Assembly: GCF_010725485.1 (NCBI RefSeq)
Contig: NZ_AP022598.1
Span: 1,612,001 to 1,676,000 of the forward strand
DNA length: 64,000 nt
From: Mycolicibacterium parafortuitum
GTDB taxonomy: Bacteria > Actinomycetota > Actinomycetes > Mycobacteriales > Mycobacteriaceae
Direction of reading: 5' to 3'
Shown here: one piece after another, positions 1-7,392 of the stretch
Layout: every line of letters starts with the position of its first letter
How positions within the stretch are numbered: the stretch's first letter is position 1
The notes under the pieces: generated by a model
Told to the model about the DNA's origin: nothing
What the model saw: only the letters and a program-made list of their open reading frames with translations
The model's database searches: none
Translations under genes and position numbers: made by a program

Positions 1-1
1 C

Positions 2-535
2 GAGGTGACCTCCGTCGACGCCGCTGCCCACAAGGTGGGAGTCACCTCCGGTGCGGACGGTGGATCAGAGGCCATGCTGCCCTACGACGTGCTCCATATG
101 GCGCCGCGGCAATCGGCGCCGGACTGGATCAAGGCGAGCCCGCTGTCGACCGGTGACGCGAACGGCTATGTCGACATCGACAAGCACACGATGCAGCATG
201 TGCGCTATCCCAACGTGTTCAGCCTCGGTGACGCCGGGTCCTCGCCGAACTCCAAGACCGGTGCCGCGATCCGCAAGCAGGCGCCGGTGGTGGTCGACAA
301 CATCGAGTCACACCTGGCCGGCCGGCCGCTGACCGCCCGCTACGACGGGTACGGGTCGTGCCCGATCGTCACGTCCTCACACGACATGCTGCTCGCGGAG
401 TTCGACTACGACCTCAACATCACGCCGTCGTTCCCGCTGCTCGACCCTGTCAAGCCGCACCGCGCCTACTGGTATCTCAAGAAGCACGGGCTGCCGTTCA
501 TGTACTGGAATCTGATGCTGAAAGGACTGGCCTGA
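2..535 (+). CDS. Sulfide:quinone-reductase-like FAD oxidoreductase, C-terminal part (5' cut by window edge)
   Basis: The reading frame is already open at the first base, so only the last 177 or so residues are seen. They resemble the C-terminus of sulfide:quinone oxidoreductase-like FAD/NAD(P) enzymes. A LGDAGSSPNSKT segment matches the second FAD-contacting loop (GDA motif), followed by AAIRKQAPVV. A YDGYGSCPI segment and an aromatic, basic tail (HRAYWYLKKHGLPFMYW) suggest membrane attachment near quinone. The family oxidises sulfide or related thiols and passes electrons to quinone. A thioredoxin starts 2 nt after the stop, so the two are probably co-transcribed. Whether this is a true SQR cannot be judged because the N-terminal cysteines and Rossmann motif are outside the window. 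Confidence 0.8.
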   Translation, partial: EVTSVDAAAHKVGVTSGADGGSEAMLPYDVLHMAPRQSAPDWIKASPLSTGDANGYVDIDKHTMQHVRYPNVFSLGDAGSSPNSKTGAAIRKQAPVVVDNIESHLAGRPLTARYDGYGSCPIVTSSHDMLLAEFDYDLNITPSFPLLDPVKPHRAYWYLKKHGLPFMYWNLMLKGLA

Positions 536-537
536 CC

Positions 538-903
<366 letters not shown>

Positions 904-929
904 CGGCGGCGAGCGGGCACGATGGACCC

Positions 930-1433
930 ATGGTTGAACGTGCCCGCGACGAGACCGGCCGGCCCCGCAACACGCGTCCCCGCGATGATCTGGGCCGGCC
1001 GCTCCCGCCGGGCAGCGAGGGTGTGCCCCGTATCCCGGACGACCTTTCCCTGACGCCGGCCGGTTTCTTGAACTACGCACAGCAACTGCTCGATGACGGG
1101 CGGGCCTTCCACGCCCACGAGGTGCTGGAGGCCGCGTGGAAGAACCGACCGGCCCAGGAGAGACCGCTCTGGCAGGGTCTGGCCCAGCTGGCCGTCGGCG
1201 TCACCCACGTTCAGCGCGGTAACCCGGCGGGGGCGGCCGCTCTGCTGCGCCGGGGCGCCGAGCGACTGCGCGAGGTCGACGACCCGGTGCCACACGGTGT
1301 GGACACCGCCGGGCTGATCGCCTGGGCGACGGAGCTGGTCGGCGGCCTCGGCGCAGGCGACGGTATCCCTCCGGAGCGGCTCCGGCCGGTCCTGGTCCGG
1401 CCGGGCGGCGGTGAAAGTGACTGGCCCGCTTGA
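930..1433 (+). CDS. DUF309 domain protein
   Basis: This 167-residue protein carries the DUF309 signature. Its first helix is FHAHEVLEAAWK, around residues 65-76, followed by WQGLAQLAVGVTHVQRGN and a helical LLRRGAERL. DUF309 proteins are small all-helical proteins of unknown function; the conserved H-x-H-E pair may form a metal or catalytic site. The frame is open much further upstream, but the ATG at 930 gives a sensible N-terminus just after the thioredoxin gene. The first 50 residues are low-complexity, charged and probably disordered. Function is unknown. Confidence 0.85.
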   Translation: MVERARDETGRPRNTRPRDDLGRPLPPGSEGVPRIPDDLSLTPAGFLNYAQQLLDDGRAFHAHEVLEAAWKNRPAQERPLWQGLAQLAVGVTHVQRGNPAGAAALLRRGAERLREVDDPVPHGVDTAGLIAWATELVGGLGAGDGIPPERLRPVLVRPGGGESDWPA

Positions 1434-1472
1434 TCCCCGGCGATGCCACACCCGGTGTGGCAGTGTGGCGGT

Positions 1473-3074
1473 ATGAAGAAGCGCACCGTCGCCGCGCTGG
1501 CACCGGCCGCCGCGCTGGCCGGAGTCGCACTGCAGGATCTGCTGCAGAAAGAGCACGCGCTGCGGCACAACTTTCCGGTCCTGGCGCGGGCGAGATACCT
1601 GCTGGAGGCCATCGGCCCGGAATTGCGCCAGTACATCATCACCAGCAACGACGCCGAGCGGCCGTTCAGCCGCGATCAGCGCCGCTGGGTGTACACGTCG
1701 GCGAAGAAGGAGAACAACTACTTCGCGTTCGGCACCGACAACGACATCGAGAACAACACCTACCCGATCATCAAGCACGCGACGTTCTCCGACGTCGCCG
1801 CCGCGTCGCCGATCCACGGCAGCGATATCGAGGTACCCGGCGCCAAGATCCTCGGTGGCCCGCGCGGCCGCAGGTACGCGTTTCGGCCGGCGTCGGTGGT
1901 CAACGTGTCGGCGATGTCGTTCGGCTCGTTGAGCCCGCAGGCGATCGAGGCGATGAACAAGGGCGCCAAAATCGGCGGCTTCTGGCACAACACCGGTGAG
2001 GGTGGGCTGTCCGATCACCACCGGCACGGCGGCGACCTGGTGTTCCAGATCGGCACCGGCTACTTCGGCTGCCGTGACGAGCACGGCCGATTCGACCTGG
2101 ACCGGCTCGTCGACGTCGTCGGCTCGGCCCCGGTGCGCGCGATCGAGATCAAACTGAGCCAAGGCGCGAAACCTGGTCTCGGCGGCCATCTTCCGGGGGC
2201 GAAAGTGAACGCCGAGATTGCCCGGATCCGCGGGGTGCAGCAGGGCAGGGACGTGGTGAGCCCGTCGCGGCATACCGCGTTCCGCGACGTCGACGAGATG
2301 CTCGACGTCGTGGAGAAGATCGCGGACGCCACCGGGCTGCCGGTCGGGATCAAGTCCGCGGTGGGGGAGATGGGCTTCTGGGAGACCCTGGCCGACCGGA
2401 TGGACGACGCGCAGCGCGGCGTCGACTTCGTCACGATCGACGGCGGCGAGGGTGGCACGGGTGCCGCGCCGCTGGTGTTCGAAGACAACGTGTCGTTCCC
2501 GTTCCGGACCGGCTTCGCGCAGGTGTACGGGTTGTTCGCCCAGCGTGAGCTGACCGACCGGATCACGTGGATCGGGGCGGGCAAGCTCGGTCTGCCCGCC
2601 AATGCGATCGTCGCGTTCGCACTCGGGGTCGACCTGATCAACGTCGCCCGGGAGGCGATGCTGGCCATCGGCTGCATCCAGGCGCAGAAATGCCACACCG
2701 ACCACTGTCCGACCGGCGTCGCCACCCAGAATCCCTGGCTGGCACGAGGTCTGGATCCCGAACAGAAGTCGCACCGGATGGCCAACTATGTCCAGACGCT
2801 GCGGCGCGACCTGGTGAAGGTCTCGGAGGCGGCCGGCGTGCGCCACCCGGCACTGCTGGGGCCTCAGCACGTGGAGATCCTCGACGGCGATCGGGGGCAC
2901 CGGCCGCTGGCCGAGGTCTACGGCTACCAGGCCGGCTGGGGTGTCCCCGGCGCGCACATCGTCGCCGACATCAACGAGTGCATGAGCTGTTACGACAACA
3001 TGCCGGGCACTTTCGAGGTGGTCGAGCACACACCGGTGAAGGTCGCGACCGAGCCGAATCAGGCGACGGAGTAG
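1473..3074 (+). CDS. FMN-binding glutamate synthase-family protein (GltB-like, stand-alone)
   Basis: This 533-residue protein matches the glutamate synthase central/FMN (Glu_synthase) TIM-barrel family. Visible motifs are VNVSAMSFGSLS near residue 150, GEGGLSDHH, KLSQGAKPGLGGHLPG, the flavin-site VTIDGGEGGTGAAP, and a three-cysteine iron-sulfur motif C-x5-C-x4-C (CIQAQKCHTDHC). An N-terminal hydrophobic stretch (about residues 5-22) may be a membrane anchor. It lacks the glutaminase domain of true GOGAT. Stand-alone family members include archaeal GltB-like and methylglutamate-synthase-like proteins, so the substrate is uncertain. The ATG at 1473 was preferred to an upstream ATG at 1443 because it gives the usual family N-terminus. 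Confidence 0.88.
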   Translation: MKKRTVAALAPAAALAGVALQDLLQKEHALRHNFPVLARARYLLEAIGPELRQYIITSNDAERPFSRDQRRWVYTSAKKENNYFAFGTDNDIENNTYPIIKHATFSDVAAASPIHGSDIEVPGAKILGGPRGRRYAFRPASVVNVSAMSFGSLSPQAIEAMNKGAKIGGFWHNTGEGGLSDHHRHGGDLVFQIGTGYFGCRDEHGRFDLDRLVDVVGSAPVRAIEIKLSQGAKPGLGGHLPGAKVNAEIARIRGVQQGRDVVSPSRHTAFRDVDEMLDVVEKIADATGLPVGIKSAVGEMGFWETLADRMDDAQRGVDFVTIDGGEGGTGAAPLVFEDNVSFPFRTGFAQVYGLFAQRELTDRITWIGAGKLGLPANAIVAFALGVDLINVAREAMLAIGCIQAQKCHTDHCPTGVATQNPWLARGLDPEQKSHRMANYVQTLRRDLVKVSEAAGVRHPALLGPQHVEILDGDRGHRPLAEVYGYQAGWGVPGAHIVADINECMSCYDNMPGTFEVVEHTPVKVATEPNQATE

Positions 3075-3077
3075 CGC

Positions 3078-3668
3078 TCAGCCGGCACCGTGCGGGGCGC
3101 GCAGTCCGAGCGTGCGCCTGCCTGCGGCGATCAGCTGGTCACGCAGCGTCGCCTCGTCGATCTCGCCCGCGTAGTCGTCGTAGTCGACGCCGGCGGCCGA
3201 TGCGATGCCGGACATGACGAGCGCCGCCTTCACCTGACCGCCCAGGCCGGGTTCGACGTCGGCGAAGATGTGCATCTGGCGCTGCACCACCGCGGCCCAC
3301 TCCTGGCGGGTGCGCAGCAGCGCGACGACACCGGGATCGCCGGTGAGCAGCGCGACGATCTCCCGGTGGGACGCGGCCAACGTCGCGTACCCGACGAGCA
3401 GATGATCGGCGCGGGCGCGGGCGCCGCGGCGGGACTCCGCGGCCTCGACCAGTGCCGACACCTCGCCGATGAGCGGTTCCATCACCGCGCTCAACAGTTC
3501 GTCGCGAGTCCGGAAGTGGTGGTAGATGGCGGATTTCGTCAGGCCGAGCTCGTCGGAGATCATCTGCAGCGACGTTCCGGCGACGCTGTGGCGCTGGAAC
3601 AACTCGACGGCCACCTCGATCAGACGTTGCCGGGTGGGTCCCTCCGGCTCCGGTGAGGTCCTGCTCAC
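3078..3668 (-). CDS. TetR-family transcriptional regulator (divergent to P450 operon)
   Basis: This 196-residue TetR protein has an N-terminal helix-turn-helix at about residues 14-60 (RLIEVAVELF, then SLQMISDELGLTKSAIYHHFRTRDELL). A ligand-binding helical domain follows. It is divergently transcribed from the P450-ferredoxin-SDR operon. The 127-bp intergenic region holds three copies of a 15-bp box, two direct and one inverted. This is the classic arrangement for a self-regulating repressor that also controls the divergent operon. Its inducer is likely the substrate of the P450/SDR pathway, perhaps a lipid or terpenoid (inference). Confidence 0.93.
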   Translation of the reverse strand: MSRTSPEPEGPTRQRLIEVAVELFQRHSVAGTSLQMISDELGLTKSAIYHHFRTRDELLSAVMEPLIGEVSALVEAAESRRGARARADHLLVGYATLAASHREIVALLTGDPGVVALLRTRQEWAAVVQRQMHIFADVEPGLGGQVKAALVMSGIASAAGVDYDDYAGEIDEATLRDQLIAAGRRTLGLRAPHGAG

Positions 3669-3712
3669 ACGAACACCCTCCCTGTCGACTCGGTGACGTT
3701 GCCCACTTTAGC

Positions 3713-3772
3713 TGACCATTCGTACAGGACGCTGCTGTACGTTTGGTCAGTAAGTAACTGTACGATTGGTCA
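3713..3772. promoter_or_regulatory. Three 15-bp operator boxes between tetR and the P450 operon
   Basis: CTGTACGTTTGGTCA lies at 3735-3749 and CTGTACGATTGGTCA at 3758-3772. TGACCATTCGTACAG at 3713-3727 is their inverted counterpart. The inverse pair matches at 13 of 15 positions, with starts spaced 22 and 23 bp apart, about two helical turns. The boxes fill the region where both divergent promoters must lie. They are the probable binding sites of the adjacent TetR regulator. Confidence 0.75.
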
Positions 3773-3795
3773 GCTGCCAGGCTAAAGGAGTGCGC

Positions 3796-5067
3796 GTGAC
3801 GACCCTGGAAGCCCCCGACTTCTTCCACGGCGAGGAGATGATCGCGGATCCGTACCCGGTGCTGCGCCGGATGCGGGAGATCAGCCCCGTGCTGCGCGAG
3901 CCCGGCCACGACGTCCTGGTGGTCACCGGCTACGACGAGGTGCTGGCCGTCGTCGGGGATCCGGAGACGTTCTCGTCGTGCACCTCGACGACGGGATTCA
4001 TGGCCGGCTTCCCGGTCCCGCTGCAGGGCCGGGACGACGCCGAGGTCCGCGCGCTGATCGAGGAGCACCGTGACTCGCTGCCGTTCAGTGACCAGCTGCC
4101 GTCGTTCGACCCGCCCAAGCACACCGCCCACCGGTCGCTGCTGTCGCGTCTGATCACGCCGAAGCGGCTGAAGGAGAACGAGGAGTTCATGTGGCGCCTG
4201 GCCGACCGGGTCCTCGACCCGTATCTGGCCGGTGGCGGTGGGGAATTCATCAGGGCCGTGGCCACGCCGTTCGCACTGCTGGTGATCGCCGATCTACTCG
4301 GTGTGCCCGAGGACGACCATGCCGAACTCGCCGCGGAACTGACAGGTGACGTCGCACTGGGCAGCGCCGACGGCCGGACCGCCATGGCGCACTCCCCGCT
4401 GGAGTATCTCTATGCGCGGTTCGCCGAGTACATCGGGCAGCGCCGTGAGTCGCCGTGCGGCGATGTGATGACCGAGATGGCGCTCGCCACGTTCCCGGAC
4501 GGTTCCACGCCCGAGGTCATCGATGTGGTCCGGGTCGCGGCGAACCTCTTCTCCGCGGGTCAGGAGACGACCGTGCGGCTGCTGTCGTCGGGACTGAAGC
4601 TGCTGGCCGTGAACCCCGAACTGCAGGACCGGATGCGCCGCACTCCGGGCGACATTCCGAACTTCGTCGAAGAGGCGCTGCGGTTCGAGAGCCCGATCAA
4701 AGGCGACTTCCGGCTCGCACGAGCCACCACCACGGTCGGCGGAGTCGACGTTCCGGCCGGGGCGACCCTGATGGTGCACTTCGGTGCCGCAAATCGTGAT
4801 CCCCGGATCTTCGATGACCCCGACATCTTCGATCCCGACAGGCCGAATGCTCGCCGCCACATCGCATTCGGGCGTGGTGTGCACAGCTGCATCGGTGCGC
4901 CGCTGGCCCGTGCCGAGGGCCGGGTCCTGATCCAACGGCTGCTCGAGCGCACCGCCGAGATCGCGATCGACGACGCGGCGCACGGACCCAGCCACGAGCG
5001 CCGCTTCGCCTACGTGCCCACCTACATCCTGCGCGGGCTCACCGAACTGCACGTGACGGTGCGCTGA
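3796..5067 (+). CDS. Cytochrome P450
   Basis: This is a 423-residue class I bacterial P450. The oxygen-binding I-helix segment reads AGQETT, the K-helix ExxR is EEALRFE, and the heme ligand loop is FGRGVHSCIGAPLAR with Cys365. It should hydroxylate a hydrophobic substrate using electrons from the ferredoxin encoded immediately downstream. The GTG at 3796 is chosen because AAAGGAG at 3784-3790 sits 5 nt upstream. An in-frame GTG at 3790 overlaps that Shine-Dalgarno sequence, and a TTG at 3766 lies inside an operator box. The stop overlaps the ferredoxin start by 1 nt. The CYP family cannot be assigned by eye. Confidence 0.93.
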   Translation: MTTLEAPDFFHGEEMIADPYPVLRRMREISPVLREPGHDVLVVTGYDEVLAVVGDPETFSSCTSTTGFMAGFPVPLQGRDDAEVRALIEEHRDSLPFSDQLPSFDPPKHTAHRSLLSRLITPKRLKENEEFMWRLADRVLDPYLAGGGGEFIRAVATPFALLVIADLLGVPEDDHAELAAELTGDVALGSADGRTAMAHSPLEYLYARFAEYIGQRRESPCGDVMTEMALATFPDGSTPEVIDVVRVAANLFSAGQETTVRLLSSGLKLLAVNPELQDRMRRTPGDIPNFVEEALRFESPIKGDFRLARATTTVGGVDVPAGATLMVHFGAANRDPRIFDDPDIFDPDRPNARRHIAFGRGVHSCIGAPLARAEGRVLIQRLLERTAEIAIDDAAHGPSHERRFAYVPTYILRGLTELHVTVR

Positions 5068-5282
5068 TGAGAGTCACCCTCGACGACGACATCTGCCGCG
5101 GCCACGGCGTGTGCGCCGCCATCTGCCCGGCGGCGTTCGCCATCACCGACGGCGGCTACGCCGAGGTGACGATCGCCGACGTACCGGCCGATCTGGCGAC
5201 ATCGGTCCGGGATGCGGCCGACAACTGCCCCGAACATGCCATCCACATCACCGACGCTCCGGAGGAGAACCATGTCCACTGA
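5067..5282 (+). CDS. 3Fe-4S type ferredoxin, P450-associated
   Basis: This 71-residue ferredoxin has cluster ligands Cys10, Cys16 and Cys54 (before Pro55). His13 replaces the fourth cysteine, giving CxxHxxC...CP. That is the pattern of mycobacterial P450-linked ferredoxins carrying one [3Fe-4S] cluster or an atypical cluster. An extra Cys20 (ICPAAF) is present. It should carry electrons from a ferredoxin reductase to the upstream P450. It is translationally coupled (start overlaps the P450 stop), and its own 3' end overlaps the following SDR by 11 nt. No reductase gene is nearby, so a reductase encoded elsewhere must serve it. Confidence 0.93.
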   Translation: MRVTLDDDICRGHGVCAAICPAAFAITDGGYAEVTIADVPADLATSVRDAADNCPEHAIHITDAPEENHVH

Positions 5283-6126
5283 CTTCGATCGCAAGGACCG
5301 CAGGGCATTCGACCTGACCGGCAAGGTCGTCGTGGTGGTCGGCGCAGGGCAGAGTCCCGGGCCGGGTATGGGTAACGGCCGCGCCATCTCCCTGCTCGCG
5401 GCACGACACGGCGCCGAAGTGGTTGCGGTGGACCTGAATCCGGCGGCGGTGAAGGAGACCGTCGAGATGATCCTCGCCGACGGCGGCAAGGCCTACGCCG
5501 TCGAGGCCGACGTCGCCGACAAGGACGACTGCCGACGCATCTTCGACACCGCGATGGAGAACAGCGGCCGGATCGACGGCATGGTCTACAGCGTCGCGAC
5601 GAATCCGCCGTTCGACTTCGAGGCCAATTCGATGACCGTGGAGAACTTCAACCGCGGTATCAACGTCAACATGCTGGGGTGCTACCACTGCAATCTCTTT
5701 GCCGCCCAATGCATGGAACGCAACGACGGCGACACCACCGGCAGCATCGTCAACATCTCGTCGATCGCCAGCGTCAAGAACGAACTGGGTCTCAACATCG
5801 GCATCATGCCGTACGCGTTGGGCAAGTGTGGTGTCAACCAGATCACCGAACTGACCGCGGTGCAGTATGCCGAAGCCGGAATCCGGGCCAACACGCTGAT
5901 GCTCGGGCCCATCAACTCCGTGCTGGCGAACCGGGATTCGCAGTCGCTGTTCGGCATGGACGCCGAGGAGGCGGCGGAGAAGCACAAGGACGTGGTCAAG
6001 CTCAAGATGGGCCGCGGCACCGTGTGGGAATCCGCCTATGCCGCGCTGTATCTGCTCTCCGACGAGTCCCGGTTCATGACCGGACAGCAGATCCGTCTCG
6101 ACGGCGGCGCCACGCTGGTGCGCTGA
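5272..6126 (+). CDS. Short-chain dehydrogenase/reductase (SDR)
   Basis: This 284-residue SDR has a nucleotide-binding glycine motif VGAGQSPGPGMGNG at about residues 23-36, longer than the usual TGxxxGxG. It also shows NISSIAS near the catalytic serine, and Y181-x3-K185 (PYALGK). Near the C-terminus MTGQQIRLDGG is typical of the family. It most likely oxidises the hydroxyl made by the P450, or reduces a ketone, with NAD(P). It is the third gene of the P450 operon and overlaps the ferredoxin by 11 nt. The ATG at 5272 follows GGAGGAG closely. The substrate is unknown. Confidence 0.9.
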   Translation: MSTDFDRKDRRAFDLTGKVVVVVGAGQSPGPGMGNGRAISLLAARHGAEVVAVDLNPAAVKETVEMILADGGKAYAVEADVADKDDCRRIFDTAMENSGRIDGMVYSVATNPPFDFEANSMTVENFNRGINVNMLGCYHCNLFAAQCMERNDGDTTGSIVNISSIASVKNELGLNIGIMPYALGKCGVNQITELTAVQYAEAGIRANTLMLGPINSVLANRDSQSLFGMDAEEAAEKHKDVVKLKMGRGTVWESAYAALYLLSDESRFMTGQQIRLDGGATLVR

Positions 6127-6131
6127 CCCTG

Positions 6132-6872
6132 TCAAGGAGCGGATCGGGCCCTGCCGTCACCGGGCCCGGCGGGCTCCCAGGTGTCCATCGCGCGTTCCAG
6201 CCCGTCGCTGTCGAGGGCTTCCACCGGCAACCGGTCCTGGTCGTCGCGGCGGCGGATGCCGTCGAGCAGCAGTGCGACGTAACGGCGCCACAGCGTGGGG
6301 TCCACATTCCTGGTGAACTCGCTGACGGTTCCGGACAGCAGCCCGAACAGCGGCATATCGGTGGGTGACAGATCACCGCGTACGTGACCGTCGGCCTGTG
6401 CGCGTTCGACCAGTTGCCCGAGCAGAGGTTTCAGCCGGTCGCGCGCCGCGCACACCCGTTCGCCGCCGTAGGCCTTGCTGAACGCGATCTCACGCATCCC
6501 GCGGTCGGTCGCCGTCAGCTCGCACATCCGCTCCATGAACCACGCGAACCCTTCCCAGGAATCGGGAAAGCGCAGCGCCTCCTCGGCGTAGTCGGCGAGT
6601 TGGTGCATGGCGTCGTCGAACAGCGCCTCGAGGAGTTCCTCCTTGCTGGCGAACCTACGGTAGATGGTGCCGACGCCGACGCCGGCGTGGTGGGCGATGT
6701 CGTTGAGATGGGGTTCGAGTCCGCGGGTCGCGAACAGATCGCGGGCCGCGGCCAGGATCCGTTGCCGGTTGCGCTCGGCGTCCTTGCGCAACGGGCGCTC
6801 GAACGCGGCCGGGGATTCCACGTGGCCAAGTCTAGCCATGCTCTTCTCGATAAGCGGATCAGGCGTATCCAT
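6132..6872 (-). CDS. TetR-family regulator of the mmpS-mmpL pair
   Basis: This 246-residue TetR protein has an HTH at about residues 37-82 (RILAAARDLF, then HLNDIAHHAGVGVGTIYRRFASKEELL). It is divergent from mmpS/mmpL, the usual arrangement for TetR regulators of mycobacterial MmpL exporters. The start is uncertain. The ATG at 6872 lies inside a candidate operator and would imply a leaderless message. A second in-frame ATG at 6839 (MARLGH) would shorten the protein by 11 residues and is preceded by a purine-rich GAGAAG. The ligand is unknown. Confidence 0.9.
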   Translation of the reverse strand: MDTPDPLIEKSMARLGHVESPAAFERPLRKDAERNRQRILAAARDLFATRGLEPHLNDIAHHAGVGVGTIYRRFASKEELLEALFDDAMHQLADYAEEALRFPDSWEGFAWFMERMCELTATDRGMREIAFSKAYGGERVCAARDRLKPLLGQLVERAQADGHVRGDLSPTDMPLFGLLSGTVSEFTRNVDPTLWRRYVALLLDGIRRRDDQDRLPVEALDSDGLERAMDTWEPAGPGDGRARSAP

Positions 6873-6889
6873 TCGGATTGAATGTATCC
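6856..6889. promoter_or_regulatory. Tandem GGAT-N7-ATCC elements, candidate TetR operator
   Basis: GGATCAGGCGTATCC (6856-6870) and GGATTGAATGTATCC (6875-6889) share the form GGAT-N7-ATCC. They are offset by 19 bp and straddle the 5' end of the TetR gene. The common half TGTATCC/CGTATCC gives a further direct-repeat flavour. The position between divergent tetR and mmpS suggests an operator. The arms are only 4 bp, so this is tentative. Confidence 0.4.
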
Positions 6890-6966
6890 ACTTAATTGGT
6901 TAGGTTGTCTGACGAGAATTTTTCGGCCGCGCCTGGGGGCCGTTCCCGACGCCGAAAGGCACGTTC

Positions 6967-7392
6967 ATGACCAAGGTGTTGCGGCGCTTCTGGCTGCCCG
7001 TCGTGATTGTCTGCGCGATCGCCGCGGGGGCCTTCACGGTCAGCAACCTGCGCCTGGTGTTCGGCTCCAACCCCGTGGTCGTCACCCCGGTCGGGGCGGG
7101 TATCGCCGAGGACACCGACCCGAAGGTGGTGGTCTACGAGGTCTTCGGTACCGGCGGCTCCGCCGTCGTCAACTACCTGGACCTCGACGGCAAACCGCAG
7201 CGCGCCGTCGACACCGCACTGCCCTGGTCGATCACGCTGACCACCACGGCGGCCGCCGCCAACGTCAACATGCTCGCGCAGGGCGACGGAGACAGCATCA
7301 CCTGCCGGATCACGGTCGACGGCGAGGTCAAGGACGAAAGGACCGCAACCGGTATGAATGCCGAGACCTACTGCCTGGTGAAGTCCGCATGA
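6967..7392 (+). CDS. MmpS family membrane-anchored accessory protein
   Basis: This 141-residue protein has MmpS architecture: a short basic N-terminus, one transmembrane helix at about residues 8-26 ([16 protein letters not shown]), and a periplasmic beta-rich domain. That domain contains [20 protein letters not shown] and a terminal Cys pair ([14 protein letters not shown]). MmpS proteins assist MmpL exporters of lipids and siderophores. The gene overlaps the downstream mmpL by 4 nt (ATGA), so the two are translationally coupled. The start ATG at 6967 follows a GCCGAAAGG ribosome site. Which MmpS paralogue it matches cannot be told by eye. Confidence 0.93.
   Translation: MTKVLRRFWLPVVIVCAIAAGAFTVSNLRLVFGSNPVVVTPVGAGIAEDTDPKVVVYEVFGTGGSAVVNYLDLDGKPQRAVDTALPWSITLTTTAAAANVNMLAQGDGDSITCRITVDGEVKDERTATGMNAETYCLVKSA

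Noticed and set aside
6882..7388. Upstream extension of the mmpL frame over mmpS
   Set aside because: This part is out of frame with mmpS and has no MmpL features; the ATG at 7389 with the ATGA overlap is the proper start.
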